Positions 50,093-58,224 of a DNA stretch of 64,000 nt are shown here, piece after piece. The DNA lies in contig JBJKRF010000037.1 in the NCBI GenBank assembly GCA_046704785.1, positions 30,018 through 94,017 on the forward strand, read 5' to 3'. Both the position numbers and the translations under genes were made by a program. The notes below the pieces were generated by a model. The model was not told the origin of the DNA. It did not search any database and was given only the letters and a program-made list of their open reading frames with translations. The DNA comes from JBJKRF01 sp046704785 (lineage in GTDB: Bacteria; Chloroflexota; Anaerolineae; Anaerolineales; Villigracilaceae). The stretch's first letter is position 1, and each line of letters begins with the position of its first letter.

Positions 50093-50592
50093 ATGACAAA
50101 GCCTCAGATTGAAACACGCATCCGTCTCCTGCTGGTCTTCTTCATGTTGGCCCTGGCCACCAGCGGCCTGAGCGCCATCCCGCTTCAGACGGAGTCGCAG
50201 TGGTTGGTCAAATTCTTTGGCCCGGGAACAGGACTGGCCGTTCTCCTGCCGGGAGTCTCGCAATGGTTCGAGGTCATCCGGCAAGGCGTGCTCACAACGG
50301 GCCGAAACGATCCGTTCCTGCTGTACGGCACCGACTGGCTGGCCTTTGGCATGTGGTCATTGCCATCGCTTTCATCGGCCCGCTGCGTGACCCGCTCAAA
50401 AACGTCTGGGTGGTGGAATTCGGCATGATTGCCTGCGTGCTGGTCGTCCCGTGGGTGTTGATCTTCGCTCCCCTGCGCGGTATTCCCCTATTTTGGATGT
50501 TGATCGATTGTTCGTTTGGCGTCATCGGATTTATACCGCTCTGGCTTGTGAGGAAATACATCCGCCAGTTGGCGCAGCAGGAATGGCACTAA
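50093..50592 (+). pseudogene. Conserved small membrane protein disrupted by a frameshift
   Basis: Two overlapping frames together make one recognisable protein of about 165 residues found in many bacteria: MTKPQIETRIRLLLVFFMLA to YGTDWLAFG in the first frame, then HVVIAIAFIGPLRDPLKN to CSFGVIGFIPLWLVRKYI in the second. The switch lies at about 50350, where one base (a C in GGC-CAT) seems lost. Homologues run through YGTDWLAFAHIVIA-like sequence without a break, by recollection. It is either a real mutation or a sequencing error; no slippery heptamer for programmed shifting is present. Confidence 0.75.
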
Positions 50593-50624
50593 AAAAACCG
50601 CCCGGCTTTTTCAGCCGGGCGGTT
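50591..50624 (-). terminator. Terminator of the small gene at 50627
   Basis: AACCGCCCGGCT and AGCCGGGCGGTT form a perfect 12-bp stem with a 5-base loop; on the minus strand the stem is followed by TTTTTTT counting the stem edge. It ends 3 bases beyond the stop codon and shares sequence with the end of the plus-strand pseudogene. Confidence 0.85.
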
Positions 50625-50626
50625 CG

Positions 50627-50911
50627 TCAACAAACGTTGCGGTCTTCGCGGATGTAACAGGCGTCGCCTTGATACAAATACCAGTCCTCCGCAAATTTTT
50701 CCAATTCCCGTAGAAAAACCAGCAACGAATCACGGCCGCTGACCGTTCGTTCGCCATTCACCAGTACCGGAAGGCGCACCTGCGGCCCGAAGCGTTCCAC
50801 AGCCTGCCGCGGACTCAACACCACGCGTTGATAACCCACCACCATGGCGTGCAGCTCAGCCTCCACCCAATCGCCTTCGGAATCGGCCTCCTGACGATAT
50901 AACTCGATCAT
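50627..50911 (-). CDS. Conserved-looking small protein of unknown function
   Basis: A 94-residue soluble protein (MIELYRQEADSEGDWVEAEL) with an acidic N-terminal half and segments VLSPRQAVERFGPQVRLPVLVNGERTV and SLLVFLRELEKFAEDWYLY. The KFAEDW..YQGDACYI end contains one of two C-terminal cysteines. The VLVNGERTVSGRDSLLVFL part has a glutaredoxin/thioredoxin-like flavour but no CxxC at the start, so this is only a hint. It has its own strong terminator and lies 28 bases after RNase Y. Confidence 0.6.
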   Translation of the reverse strand: MIELYRQEADSEGDWVEAELHAMVVGYQRVVLSPRQAVERFGPQVRLPVLVNGERTVSGRDSLLVFLRELEKFAEDWYLYQGDACYIREDRNVC

Positions 50912-50939
50912 TGCGTTCCTTTCCTGCCGCTAATTCCGC

Positions 50940-52469
50940 CTACTTGGCGTAATCTACCGCGCGCGTCTCACGGATCACGGTGACTTTGATCTGTCCCGGA
51001 TACTGCATGGTTTCTTCGATCTTCTTGGCGATGTCGCGCGCCAAGCGGCTGGCTTCCAGGTCGTCGATGTCTTCCGGTTTGACGATGATGCGCACTTCAC
51101 GTCCGGCCTGGATGGCGTACGCCTGCGACACGCCCTTGAACGACATGGACATCTCTTCCAACGTACGAATGCGCTTGATGTAGGCTTCCAGGTCTTCGCG
51201 GCGTGCGCCGGGGCGTGCGCCCGAAATAGCGTCCGCCGACTCGGCGATAATAGCCTCCAGCGTTTCCTGTTCCACCTCGTGATGGTGCGAAGCAATCGCA
51301 TTGACCACCAGGGGATGCACGCCGTAGCGCTTACAGAATTCCGCGCCGAGCATGGCATGCGTGCCTTCCTGGTTGTGATCCATGGCCTTGCCGATGTCGT
51401 GCAGGAAACCACCCAGTTTGGCGAATTCCACGTTGGCGCCGAGTTCGGCTGCCAGAATTCCCGCCAGTTTGGAGACTTCCACCGCGTGCGAAAGCTGGTT
51501 CTGCCCGTAGGAAGTGCGGAATTTTAGCCGTCCCATCATGCGCAGCACTTCGGTATGCAGGCCGGTGACTCCGGCGTCGAAGGCCGCCTGCTCGCCCGCT
51601 TCGACGATGACTTTCTCGACGGCGCGGGTCTCCTCGTCGATGACTTTTTCGATCTGCGCCGGGTGGATGCGCCCGTCTATCGTCAGGCGCGTCAACGCGC
51701 GACGGGCAATCTCACGGCGCACCGAGTCGAAACAGGAAACGGTCACCGCTTCGGGGGTATCGTCCACGATCACGTCCACTCCGGCAGCCTGCTCGAAAGC
51801 GCGGATATTGCGTCCGTTGCGGCCTACGATGCGGCCCTTCATCTCTTCGTTCGGCAATGGAACTAGTGAAGTGGTCACCTCGGCCACGTGATCCGAAGCC
51901 ACACGCTGGATGGCATCTGCAATCAACTTGCGGGCGCGTTTCTCGCCTTCTTCGCGCGCTTCGGCTTCGATCTGGCGCACAATACGCGCCATATCGCTGC
52001 GCGCTTCCTTTTCCACCTCATCGAGCAACACCTGGCGCGCATCCTCCTGGCTCATGTTGGCAATTTCCTGCAGTCTTTCCAATTGCTGGTCATGCAATTT
52101 TTCGATATCGTTTGCACGACGGTCCATGGCGCTCTGGCGCTTGTTCAAATTTTGCTCGCGCTGCTCCAGGCGTTCTACACGAGTGTCCAGTTCGCTCCGT
52201 CGCCGGTCGAGGCGCTCGGTCTCACGATTCAATTCATTACGGCGTTGGTTGATGTCATTTTCGGCGGCCTGGATGGTCTTCAATGCCCGGTCGCGCGCTT
52301 CCAGTTCGGTCTTGTTCGCTTTATCGGTCGCTTCCTGGATGATGCTTTGTGCCTTGGCCTGCTGTTCCTGTTGCTTCCGCCCCGCCTGATAACGGTTGAA
52401 AGCATAACCGACTGCCACACCTACGATCAGCGCGATGACAGCTATAACATAAAAAAGGATCGGACTCAT
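50940..52469 (-). CDS. rny: Ribonuclease Y
   Basis: A 509-residue endoribonuclease. One membrane helix lies at residues 3-24, followed by a long charged coiled coil (about 30-190), a KH domain (KGRIVGRNGRNIRAFEQAAG), and an HD domain with HDIGKAMDH and SHHHEVE. It starts mRNA decay and works at the inner membrane. The length and domain order are typical. Its ATG overlaps the stop of recX by 4 bases, so both genes are co-translated. Confidence 0.96.
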   Translation of the reverse strand: MSPILFYVIAVIALIVGVAVGYAFNRYQAGRKQQEQQAKAQSIIQEATDKANKTELEARDRALKTIQAAENDINQRRNELNRETERLDRRRSELDTRVERLEQREQNLNKRQSAMDRRANDIEKLHDQQLERLQEIANMSQEDARQVLLDEVEKEARSDMARIVRQIEAEAREEGEKRARKLIADAIQRVASDHVAEVTTSLVPLPNEEMKGRIVGRNGRNIRAFEQAAGVDVIVDDTPEAVTVSCFDSVRREIARRALTRLTIDGRIHPAQIEKVIDEETRAVEKVIVEAGEQAAFDAGVTGLHTEVLRMMGRLKFRTSYGQNQLSHAVEVSKLAGILAAELGANVEFAKLGGFLHDIGKAMDHNQEGTHAMLGAEFCKRYGVHPLVVNAIASHHHEVEQETLEAIIAESADAISGARPGARREDLEAYIKRIRTLEEMSMSFKGVSQAYAIQAGREVRIIVKPEDIDDLEASRLARDIAKKIEETMQYPGQIKVTVIRETRAVDYAK

Positions 52470-53125
52470 GAGATTTCCTCGTCATCAAATGTAGATTCAT
52501 CGCCATCCGGGTGTGTCTCTACCCACACCTGACGCACCAAGGGAGCAACCACCCCGTAGGCGAAACCGCGCCGTCCCAAAAACTCTCCCAGCTTACGGCG
52601 GAAGTCCGGCCACTCCAGGCCTTGCAGCCTGCGCGCACGTTTGCGCGCCGCCTCCAAAGCCAGTTTTTCCTCGTCGATATCGCTCAATGCCTGCTGGACG
52701 ACATCTTCCGAAAGGCCTTTCTGCCGCAACTCAAGCGCGAGTGCGCGGCGACTGCGCGGGCGAAAGATACTGCGATTTTCCACCCACGCCCCTGCGAATT
52801 CCTGGTCGTTCAATAAACCAACGTTCTCTAAACGTTTTAAGGTCTCTTCGATCACGGCAGCCGGGATTTTGTGCTTCTCCAGATTCTTTTTTACTTCACT
52901 GGTCGAACGTGGCCGGTAGCTCAGAAAGCGCATGGCCGTCTGGTAGGCCGTTTCCCTGGCATCCTGCATCTGGAGATCAGCGATCTTCTCGTCACTCAGC
53001 ACCTGCCCAACCTGCAGCCAGGCCGCTACGATGCGGGCCAACCCAAAGGCATATTCATCGTCCAGACAGATGCTCACCCGGCTTGGATTCTTTTTCTGGG
53101 TTTCAATTGCCGCAATTTTCCTCAT
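52466..53125 (-). CDS. recX: RecX-type regulatory protein
   Basis: A 219-residue protein made of three-helix RecX repeats: AMRFLSYRPRSTSEVKKNLEK, RLENVGLLNDQEFAGAWVENR and SRRALALELRQKGLSEDVV. RecX binds RecA filaments and limits recombination. The opening strands (VSICLDDEYAFGLARIVAAW) are common in Firmicutes-type RecX. No recA is next to it; instead it is coupled to rny. The ATG at 53125 is preferred to the GTG at 53128. Confidence 0.87.
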   Translation of the reverse strand: MRKIAAIETQKKNPSRVSICLDDEYAFGLARIVAAWLQVGQVLSDEKIADLQMQDARETAYQTAMRFLSYRPRSTSEVKKNLEKHKIPAAVIEETLKRLENVGLLNDQEFAGAWVENRSIFRPRSRRALALELRQKGLSEDVVQQALSDIDEEKLALEAARKRARRLQGLEWPDFRRKLGEFLGRRGFAYGVVAPLVRQVWVETHPDGDESTFDDEEIS

Positions 53126-53834
53126 CACTTAAAACATACAGCCGTCGACCTGCCTGCAGGCCACGGCTGTGATTCATCACCCTGGATAGACTCGTACCGC
53201 CACTTATTCCAAGCGGCCTGGTACGGGGAACACAACTGAATGACCGACTCGATCATTCAAGACAGACTACTGATGAAGTCGCTTTTTCTTCAAATACCCT
53301 CTCCCACATCACAGCGGATTTGGGAGAATTGACTTCAAAATTGCCTGCAAATGAGAGCAGGCGCCATTTCTTATCCAAAGAGATGAAACAAAGCCAAAAA
53401 AATCAGGCGGCAACTTGTTTGATAAGTTGCACATTAATTATACATGATTCGCACGAAATTTCTACTGTTTCAGTTTTCTGGGAATGAGCCAAATGGAGAG
53501 GCTTATGGAAAGACAGAAGGCCTGCCTTCTCAACCTTGCACAAAAGTACGGCGTCGTTACGCCGAAAGATGACAAATAGGACTGACCCGAACCCCGGTTT
53601 TGTGCCATAATGACATAGGCACAGTTCATCCAGCAATATTCCAGGTTCTCCGCAGATTGTCGTGAAAGGAGGCGGTTGCGGGAGTGTTTCTGGAACCCAT
53701 TCATCCGCCCGCTGCACGGAAATCCCGAAAGAACCCCATGAGATGGGAAAGACGGCCAGGGAAGGCATTGCGTTCCCAGCCCTCGCTTTTTCCCAGTTCG
53801 AGAAGATATCTTGTTCCCCTCAGGAGAAATATAC
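53126..53834. other. Intergenic region of about 700 bases
   Basis: No gene is supported; open frames here have unusual composition and no family resemblance. Several inverted repeats occur: ACAGCCGT with ACGGCTGT (about 53142-53171, upstream of recX), GCAACTT with AAGTTGC (53410-53430), CGGCGT with ACGCCG (53549-53564) and TGTGCC with GGCACA (53601-53623), the last being operator-like and about 212 bases before the malic enzyme start. Promoters for recX and the malic enzyme must lie here. Confidence 0.5.
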
Positions 53835-56126
53835 ATGCCAAAAGTGACAATTACGCTAGAGGATGCACTGGAATATCATCGTCTCAAGGGAAAGCCGGGA
53901 AAAGTTGCCATCGTCCCGACCAAGCCCATGGATACCCAGCGCGATTTGAGCCTAGCTTATTCTCCCGGCGTCGCCTATCCGGTACTCGAAATCGAGAAGG
54001 ACCCCGACCTGGCTTACGAGTACACATCCAAGGGCAATCTGGTGGCCGTTATCACCAATGGCACCGCCATCCTGGGCCTGGGTGACCGCGGCGCGCTGGC
54101 TTCCAAGCCCGTGATGGAAGGCAAGGGCGTGCTGTTCAAAAAATTTGCCGATGTGGACGTGTTCGATATCCAGGTGAACAGCCACGATCCGGACGAAATT
54201 ATCAAGGTCGTGGCCGCCATCGGCAACACCTTTGGGGGCATCAACCTGGAAGACATCAAAGCGCCCGAATGCTTCTACATCGAGGAAACGCTCAAGGAAA
54301 TGCTGGATATCCCCGTCTTTCACGATGACCAGCATGGTACGGCCATCATCTCCTCGGCGGCGCTGGCGAATGCGCTCGAAATCGTCGGGAAGAGACACGA
54401 CGAGGTACGGATGGTCGTTTCGGGGGCGGGCGCTTCGGCCATCTCCTGCGCGGAACTGGCCGTCCGTTGGGGCGTCAAGCGCGAGAACATCACCCTCGTC
54501 GATTCGAAAGGGGTGGTCTACGCAGGCCGCAGTGAAGGCATGAACAAGTACAAACAGCGCTTTGCCGTCGAGACGGACCTGCGCACGCTGGCCGAGGCGG
54601 TGCGCGACGCAGACGTGTTCTACGGATTATCTGTAGCCAATATCCTGACGCCCGAAATGGTCAAGAGCATGGCAAAGCGGCCCATCATCTTTGCGATGGC
54701 CAACCCCGACCCTGAAATTGGCTACGAACTGGCCAAGGAAGTTCGCCCCGACTCGATCGTCGCCACGGGCCGCTCCGACTATCCCAACCAGGTCAACAAC
54801 GTGCTTGGATTCCCCTTCATCTTTCGTGGGGCACTGGATGTACGCGCGCGCGCGATCAACGACGATATGAAGTTTGCCGCTTCCAAGGCGCTGGCCGCTT
54901 TGACGAAGGAGGATGTGCCCGATTCGGTGCTGCGCGCTTACGGCGTCGATAGTATGAAATTCGGCCCGGAATACATCATTCCCAAGCCGCTCGACCCGCG
55001 CGTCTTGCTCTGGGAATCGCCGGCTGTGGCCCAAAGCGCCATGGAGACCGGTGTGGCCCGTAAACAGATCGACATCGACGAGTATCGGGAAAAGCTGGCG
55101 TTTCGCCTGGGCAAGGGCGAGCAGGTACGCTACTTCATCATGAACAAGGCCCGCGCCAGCCAGGGCAGAAAACGCGTCGCCTTTGGCGAGGGCGAGGAAA
55201 CCAAGATCATCCGCGCGGCCTTCATGGTGCAGGAAGAGGGCATTGCCACACCGGTGCTCATCGGTCGCAAGGAAGTCATCCAGGAACGCGTGCAGGCGCT
55301 CAATCTCAATTACCAACCCCAGGTCGTCGACCCGGCCTGTTACAACCAGATCGACCGTTACGCGGCGACGTATTACGAGCTGCGCGCGCGCAAAGGCATG
55401 ACCCTGCACCAGGCCATCAAACGCGTGCACGAACCGAACGTGTTCGGCCCCCTGATGGTCAAAATGGGCGATGCGGATGCTTTTGTCTCCGGCCTGACGT
55501 ACGAATACCCCGAAGTGATCCGGCCCGCGCTGGAAATCCATCATACGGCCAAGCCGAACAGCCGGGTGGCCGGCCTGTACATTATCATCATCGACGACCA
55601 CACTTACTTCTTTACGGACGCCACGGTCAACATCGACCCGGACGCGGAAGACCTGGCCGAGATCGCCTGCCTGGCCGCCGAATTTGCCCGTGAAATGGAG
55701 ATCGAGCCACACGTGGCCTTCCTGTCGTTCTCCAACTTTGGCTCCACCCCCCATCCGCTCTCGGAGAAGGTGCGCAAAGCGGTTGCCCTGACCAAGGCCC
55801 GCGGCAACTTCGCCGTGGACGGCGAAATGCAGGCCGACAGCGCCGTCGTGCCAGAAATCATCGAGCAGCGCTTCCCCTTCAGTGCCGTCAAGGACGCCAA
55901 CGTGTTGGTCTTCCCATCACTGGAGTCGGCCAATATCGCCTACAAACTGTTGGCACGCCTTGGCAATGCCAAAGCCATCGGCCCGATCCTGCTCGGCATG
56001 GGCGCGCCTGTTCACGTCATTCAAACCGGCGACGAGGTCAACGACATCGTACAGATTGCCGCCGTGGCCGTCATGGACGCCATCAAGCGCGAAAGCAGCC
56101 AGCGCAGGAAAATCGCGGAGAAGTAA
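53835..56126 (+). CDS. NADP-dependent malic enzyme with phosphotransacetylase-like C-terminal domain
   Basis: A 763-residue MaeB-type malic enzyme. The start at 53835 (MPKVTITLEDALEYHRLKGK) has AGGAGA seven bases upstream. The malic domain (about 1-170) has LSLAYSPGVAYPVLEIEKD and DDQHGTAII; the NAD(P) domain (about 170-420) has VVSGAGASAISCAELAV; a phosphotransacetylase-like domain follows (about 430-755, GRKEVIQERVQAL, LLARLGNAKAIGPILLGM). It decarboxylates malate to pyruvate in the cytoplasm; the C-terminal domain usually binds acetyl-CoA as a regulator rather than acting as Pta. Confidence 0.93.
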   Translation: MPKVTITLEDALEYHRLKGKPGKVAIVPTKPMDTQRDLSLAYSPGVAYPVLEIEKDPDLAYEYTSKGNLVAVITNGTAILGLGDRGALASKPVMEGKGVLFKKFADVDVFDIQVNSHDPDEIIKVVAAIGNTFGGINLEDIKAPECFYIEETLKEMLDIPVFHDDQHGTAIISSAALANALEIVGKRHDEVRMVVSGAGASAISCAELAVRWGVKRENITLVDSKGVVYAGRSEGMNKYKQRFAVETDLRTLAEAVRDADVFYGLSVANILTPEMVKSMAKRPIIFAMANPDPEIGYELAKEVRPDSIVATGRSDYPNQVNNVLGFPFIFRGALDVRARAINDDMKFAASKALAALTKEDVPDSVLRAYGVDSMKFGPEYIIPKPLDPRVLLWESPAVAQSAMETGVARKQIDIDEYREKLAFRLGKGEQVRYFIMNKARASQGRKRVAFGEGEETKIIRAAFMVQEEGIATPVLIGRKEVIQERVQALNLNYQPQVVDPACYNQIDRYAATYYELRARKGMTLHQAIKRVHEPNVFGPLMVKMGDADAFVSGLTYEYPEVIRPALEIHHTAKPNSRVAGLYIIIIDDHTYFFTDATVNIDPDAEDLAEIACLAAEFAREMEIEPHVAFLSFSNFGSTPHPLSEKVRKAVALTKARGNFAVDGEMQADSAVVPEIIEQRFPFSAVKDANVLVFPSLESANIAYKLLARLGNAKAIGPILLGMGAPVHVIQTGDEVNDIVQIAAVAVMDAIKRESSQRRKIAEK

Positions 56127-56146
56127 GGCGTGTACATCGAAACACC

Positions 56147-56183
56147 AGCCTCGAGGAGAATCCTCCCCTCGAGGCTTTTTCTT
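56147..56183 (+). terminator. Terminator of the malic enzyme gene
   Basis: AGCCTCGAGG (56147-56156) and CCTCGAGGCT (56167-56176) form a perfect 10-bp stem followed by TTTTTCTT, 20 bases after the stop codon. Confidence 0.9.
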
Positions 56184-56230
56184 GTCACGGCGGATGAGGC
56201 GCTTGTGCCCACATGTGTTAAAATAATGCT

Positions 56231-56659
56231 ATGGATAAACAATCCGCGCCCTCAGACGTGCGCTACAGTTATGCCAACCACCGCAAGCAGACGCTCTACC
56301 AGATCGTGCTTCCCGTCGCGTTGGCCGCCGCGCTGGGCGTGCTTGCCATCGTCCTGATCGCGCTGGCTACCTTCAACAACAATACGGATGTGGAACGCTG
56401 GGCGGCAATCTCCACCATTTGGTTGGTGTTGCCGGTCATGGCATTGATGCTGCTGGGGCTGGCCGTGCTGTTAGGACTCAATTACGGGCTTTACCGCTTG
56501 CTCAAGATGGCTCCACGCTATACGGGCATTGCACAAGATTACGTGTTACACGTTGCCGCCCAGATCATGCTCTGGACGGACCGGCTGATTCAACCCGTCC
56601 TGCACCTGAAATCCTGGCTGGAACTGCTGTCCAACTTCTTCGGCCACAGGAGCGAGTAA
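56231..56659 (+). CDS. Small membrane protein of unknown function
   Basis: A 142-residue protein with two membrane helices (about residues 25-47, VALAAALGVLAIVLIALATF, and 58-82, TIWLVLPVMALMLLGLAVLL). The rest is soluble and includes an amphipathic C-terminal region (LHLKSWLELLSNFFGHRSE). TAAAAT at 56219-56224 is 6 bases before the ATG, so the mRNA may be leaderless. It is next to another small membrane gene, possibly as an operon. Function unknown. Confidence 0.65.
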   Translation: MDKQSAPSDVRYSYANHRKQTLYQIVLPVALAAALGVLAIVLIALATFNNNTDVERWAAISTIWLVLPVMALMLLGLAVLLGLNYGLYRLLKMAPRYTGIAQDYVLHVAAQIMLWTDRLIQPVLHLKSWLELLSNFFGHRSE

Positions 56660-56688
56660 GGGACTGTTTTCAAAACGCGAGGCATACA

Positions 56689-56919
56689 ATGACAAAAAAA
56701 GACGAGGAGATCGAAGTTCGTGGTAATTCGCGCATGAATACATTGATGCTCGGCGCCCTGGTGGGCGCTGGCACCGGGCTCCTGGCAGCGCTGCTGCTCA
56801 ACCGCCGCGCCGAGAAAGGCGGGCGCGAATCTGCGCTGACCGCCGGGGAAGGCCTCCAGATCGGCATCCTGGTTTTCGGCTTGCTGCGAGCCATCGCCTC
56901 GCTCGGCGACAAAAACTGA
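56689..56919 (+). CDS. Small membrane protein of unknown function
   Basis: A 76-residue protein beginning MTKKDEEIEVRGNSRMNTLM, with one or two glycine-rich membrane segments (GALVGAGTGLLAALLL, and GLQIGILVFGLLRAIASL). The glycine-rich helix with a charged loop (NRRAEKGG) resembles small YtxH-like or phage-shock-type membrane proteins. It follows the previous membrane gene by 29 bases. Only this frame is plausible; a longer frame to 56419 overlaps the previous gene. Confidence 0.65.
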   Translation: MTKKDEEIEVRGNSRMNTLMLGALVGAGTGLLAALLLNRRAEKGGRESALTAGEGLQIGILVFGLLRAIASLGDKN

Positions 56920-56936
56920 GCGCAATTCGAAGCGTC

Positions 56937-56967
56937 ACAAGAGACGGCCATCCTGGTCGTCTCTTGT
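56937..56967. terminator. Terminator between convergent genes
   Basis: ACAAGAGACG (56937-56946) and CGTCTCTTGT (56958-56967) form a perfect 10-bp stem with an 11-base loop. It separates the small membrane gene from the minus-strand methyltransferase gene and may serve both; the T-runs are weak. Confidence 0.65.
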
Positions 56968-56992
56968 CATTTAAAACAGGCGGCAGCCGGCC

Positions 56993-58177
56993 TTATTCTT
57001 TGATGCAGACCAGGCCCTTCAAATAAGCGCCTTCGGGAAAATCCAGGAGCACGGGATGATCACCATCCTGCGCCAGGTGCTCCACAATCTGCGCCTGCAC
57101 GCCTGCGTCCAGGGCCGCCGAAGCCACAATCTTCTGAAAGAGCGCCGCATCCACCCCGCCGGAACAGGAAAACGTCGCCAGCAAGCCGCCAGGCCGCAGG
57201 AGCTTGAAAGCCAGCCGGTTGATGTCCTTGTAGCCGCGCGCGGCCTTATCAGCCTGGGCTGAGGTGGGCGCAAATTTCGGCGGATCCAGGACGATCAAAT
57301 CCCAAGCGCGACCCTGGTCCCGGAACTTGCGCAGCGCCTGGAAGACGTCGGCTTCGAGCCATTCCGCCCCGGAAGCTTCCATACCGTTCAAGACCAGATT
57401 TTCCTGCCCCAGCCCCAACGCCTCGGCGGACGTATCCACTGACAGGACGGATTTCGCGCCACCCGCCAGGGCGTGCAGGCTGAACCCACCTGTGTAGCAA
57501 AAACAATTCAGCACGTCGCGCCCCTGCGAGAGCCTGCCGACGCGCCGACGGTTGCGACGCTGGTCGAGGTAGAAGCCGGTTTTGTGTCCCTTGGTCAGAT
57601 CGACCTGAAATTTCAAGCCATATTCTTGCAGTACGAGGCGTTGGGGCGGCGCGCCACGCAATGGCCCGCAGCGAGGCGGCAGGCCTTCCAGTTCGCGCAC
57701 GTCGGCATCGGAACGCTCGTAGAGCGCGGCGGCGCCCGTCTCTTCGAGCAGCAGGTCGGCCAGGGTCTCGCGCCAGAACTCGGCCCCGGCGGTCAGCAAT
57801 TGCGCGACCAGTACCCCGCCATAACGATCGACAATCAATCCGGGCAGATGGTCGGACTCGGCGTGGACGAGGCGCACGGCGTCGGTAACGGCAGAAAAGC
57901 CCAGGGGGATGCGACGCGCGAGCGCCGCCCGGATGCGGTTCCGCAAAAAGCCCGAATCCACCTGCGCGGCGGGATCGAACGTCCACACGCGCGCTCGAAT
58001 CTGTGAAGCCGGGCTGTAGGCGGCAAAGGCTAAAAAGTCCCCGTTCGAGGCGCGCACGCTCACCGTTTCACCGGGGCGCGGTGCGCCCTCCACGGCGGCC
58101 ACCGCGCCCGAAAAGACCCAGGGATGGCAGCGCAGCAATGATTTTTCGCGCCCGGGTTTGAGACGAAGGGAAAGCAT
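56993..58177 (-). CDS. RlmI-type 23S rRNA (m5C1962) methyltransferase
   Basis: A 394-residue SAM-dependent methyltransferase. An N-terminal PUA domain (SLRLKPGREKSLLRCHPWVFSGAV) is followed by LVDRYGGVLVAQLLTAG, DLTKGHKTGFYLDQRRNRR and VLNCFCYTGGFSLHAL (SAM site); LDPPKFAP is the catalytic tetrapeptide context and SCSGGVD carries the second Cys. It methylates C1962 of 23S rRNA in homologues. It is divergent from the DUF58 gene; TAAGAT is six bases before the ATG on the minus strand. Confidence 0.9.
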   Translation of the reverse strand: MLSLRLKPGREKSLLRCHPWVFSGAVAAVEGAPRPGETVSVRASNGDFLAFAAYSPASQIRARVWTFDPAAQVDSGFLRNRIRAALARRIPLGFSAVTDAVRLVHAESDHLPGLIVDRYGGVLVAQLLTAGAEFWRETLADLLLEETGAAALYERSDADVRELEGLPPRCGPLRGAPPQRLVLQEYGLKFQVDLTKGHKTGFYLDQRRNRRRVGRLSQGRDVLNCFCYTGGFSLHALAGGAKSVLSVDTSAEALGLGQENLVLNGMEASGAEWLEADVFQALRKFRDQGRAWDLIVLDPPKFAPTSAQADKAARGYKDINRLAFKLLRPGGLLATFSCSGGVDAALFQKIVASAALDAGVQAQIVEHLAQDGDHPVLLDFPEGAYLKGLVCIKE

Positions 58178-58212
58178 GCGCCCATCTTACCGCAAAACCG
58201 GCCCCCTCGACG

Positions 58213-58218
58213 TATAAT
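58213..58218 (+). promoter_or_regulatory. TATAAT box, predicted leaderless start of the DUF58 gene
   Basis: A perfect TATAAT lies 6 bases before the ATG at 58225, so transcription should begin at or next to the start codon. No clear -35 box at 17 bases was seen and no ribosome site is present. Confidence 0.5.
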
Positions 58219-58224
58219 CGAGTC

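Noticed and set aside
50341..50352. Programmed -1 frameshifting in the small membrane gene
   Set aside because: No X XXY YYZ slippery heptamer and no following pseudoknot is apparent; a base loss explains the shift better.
53403..53836. Overlapping minus-strand frames of 121 and 124 residues before the malic enzyme gene
   Set aside because: No family resemblance, odd composition and no ribosome site; probably chance open frames in an intergenic region.
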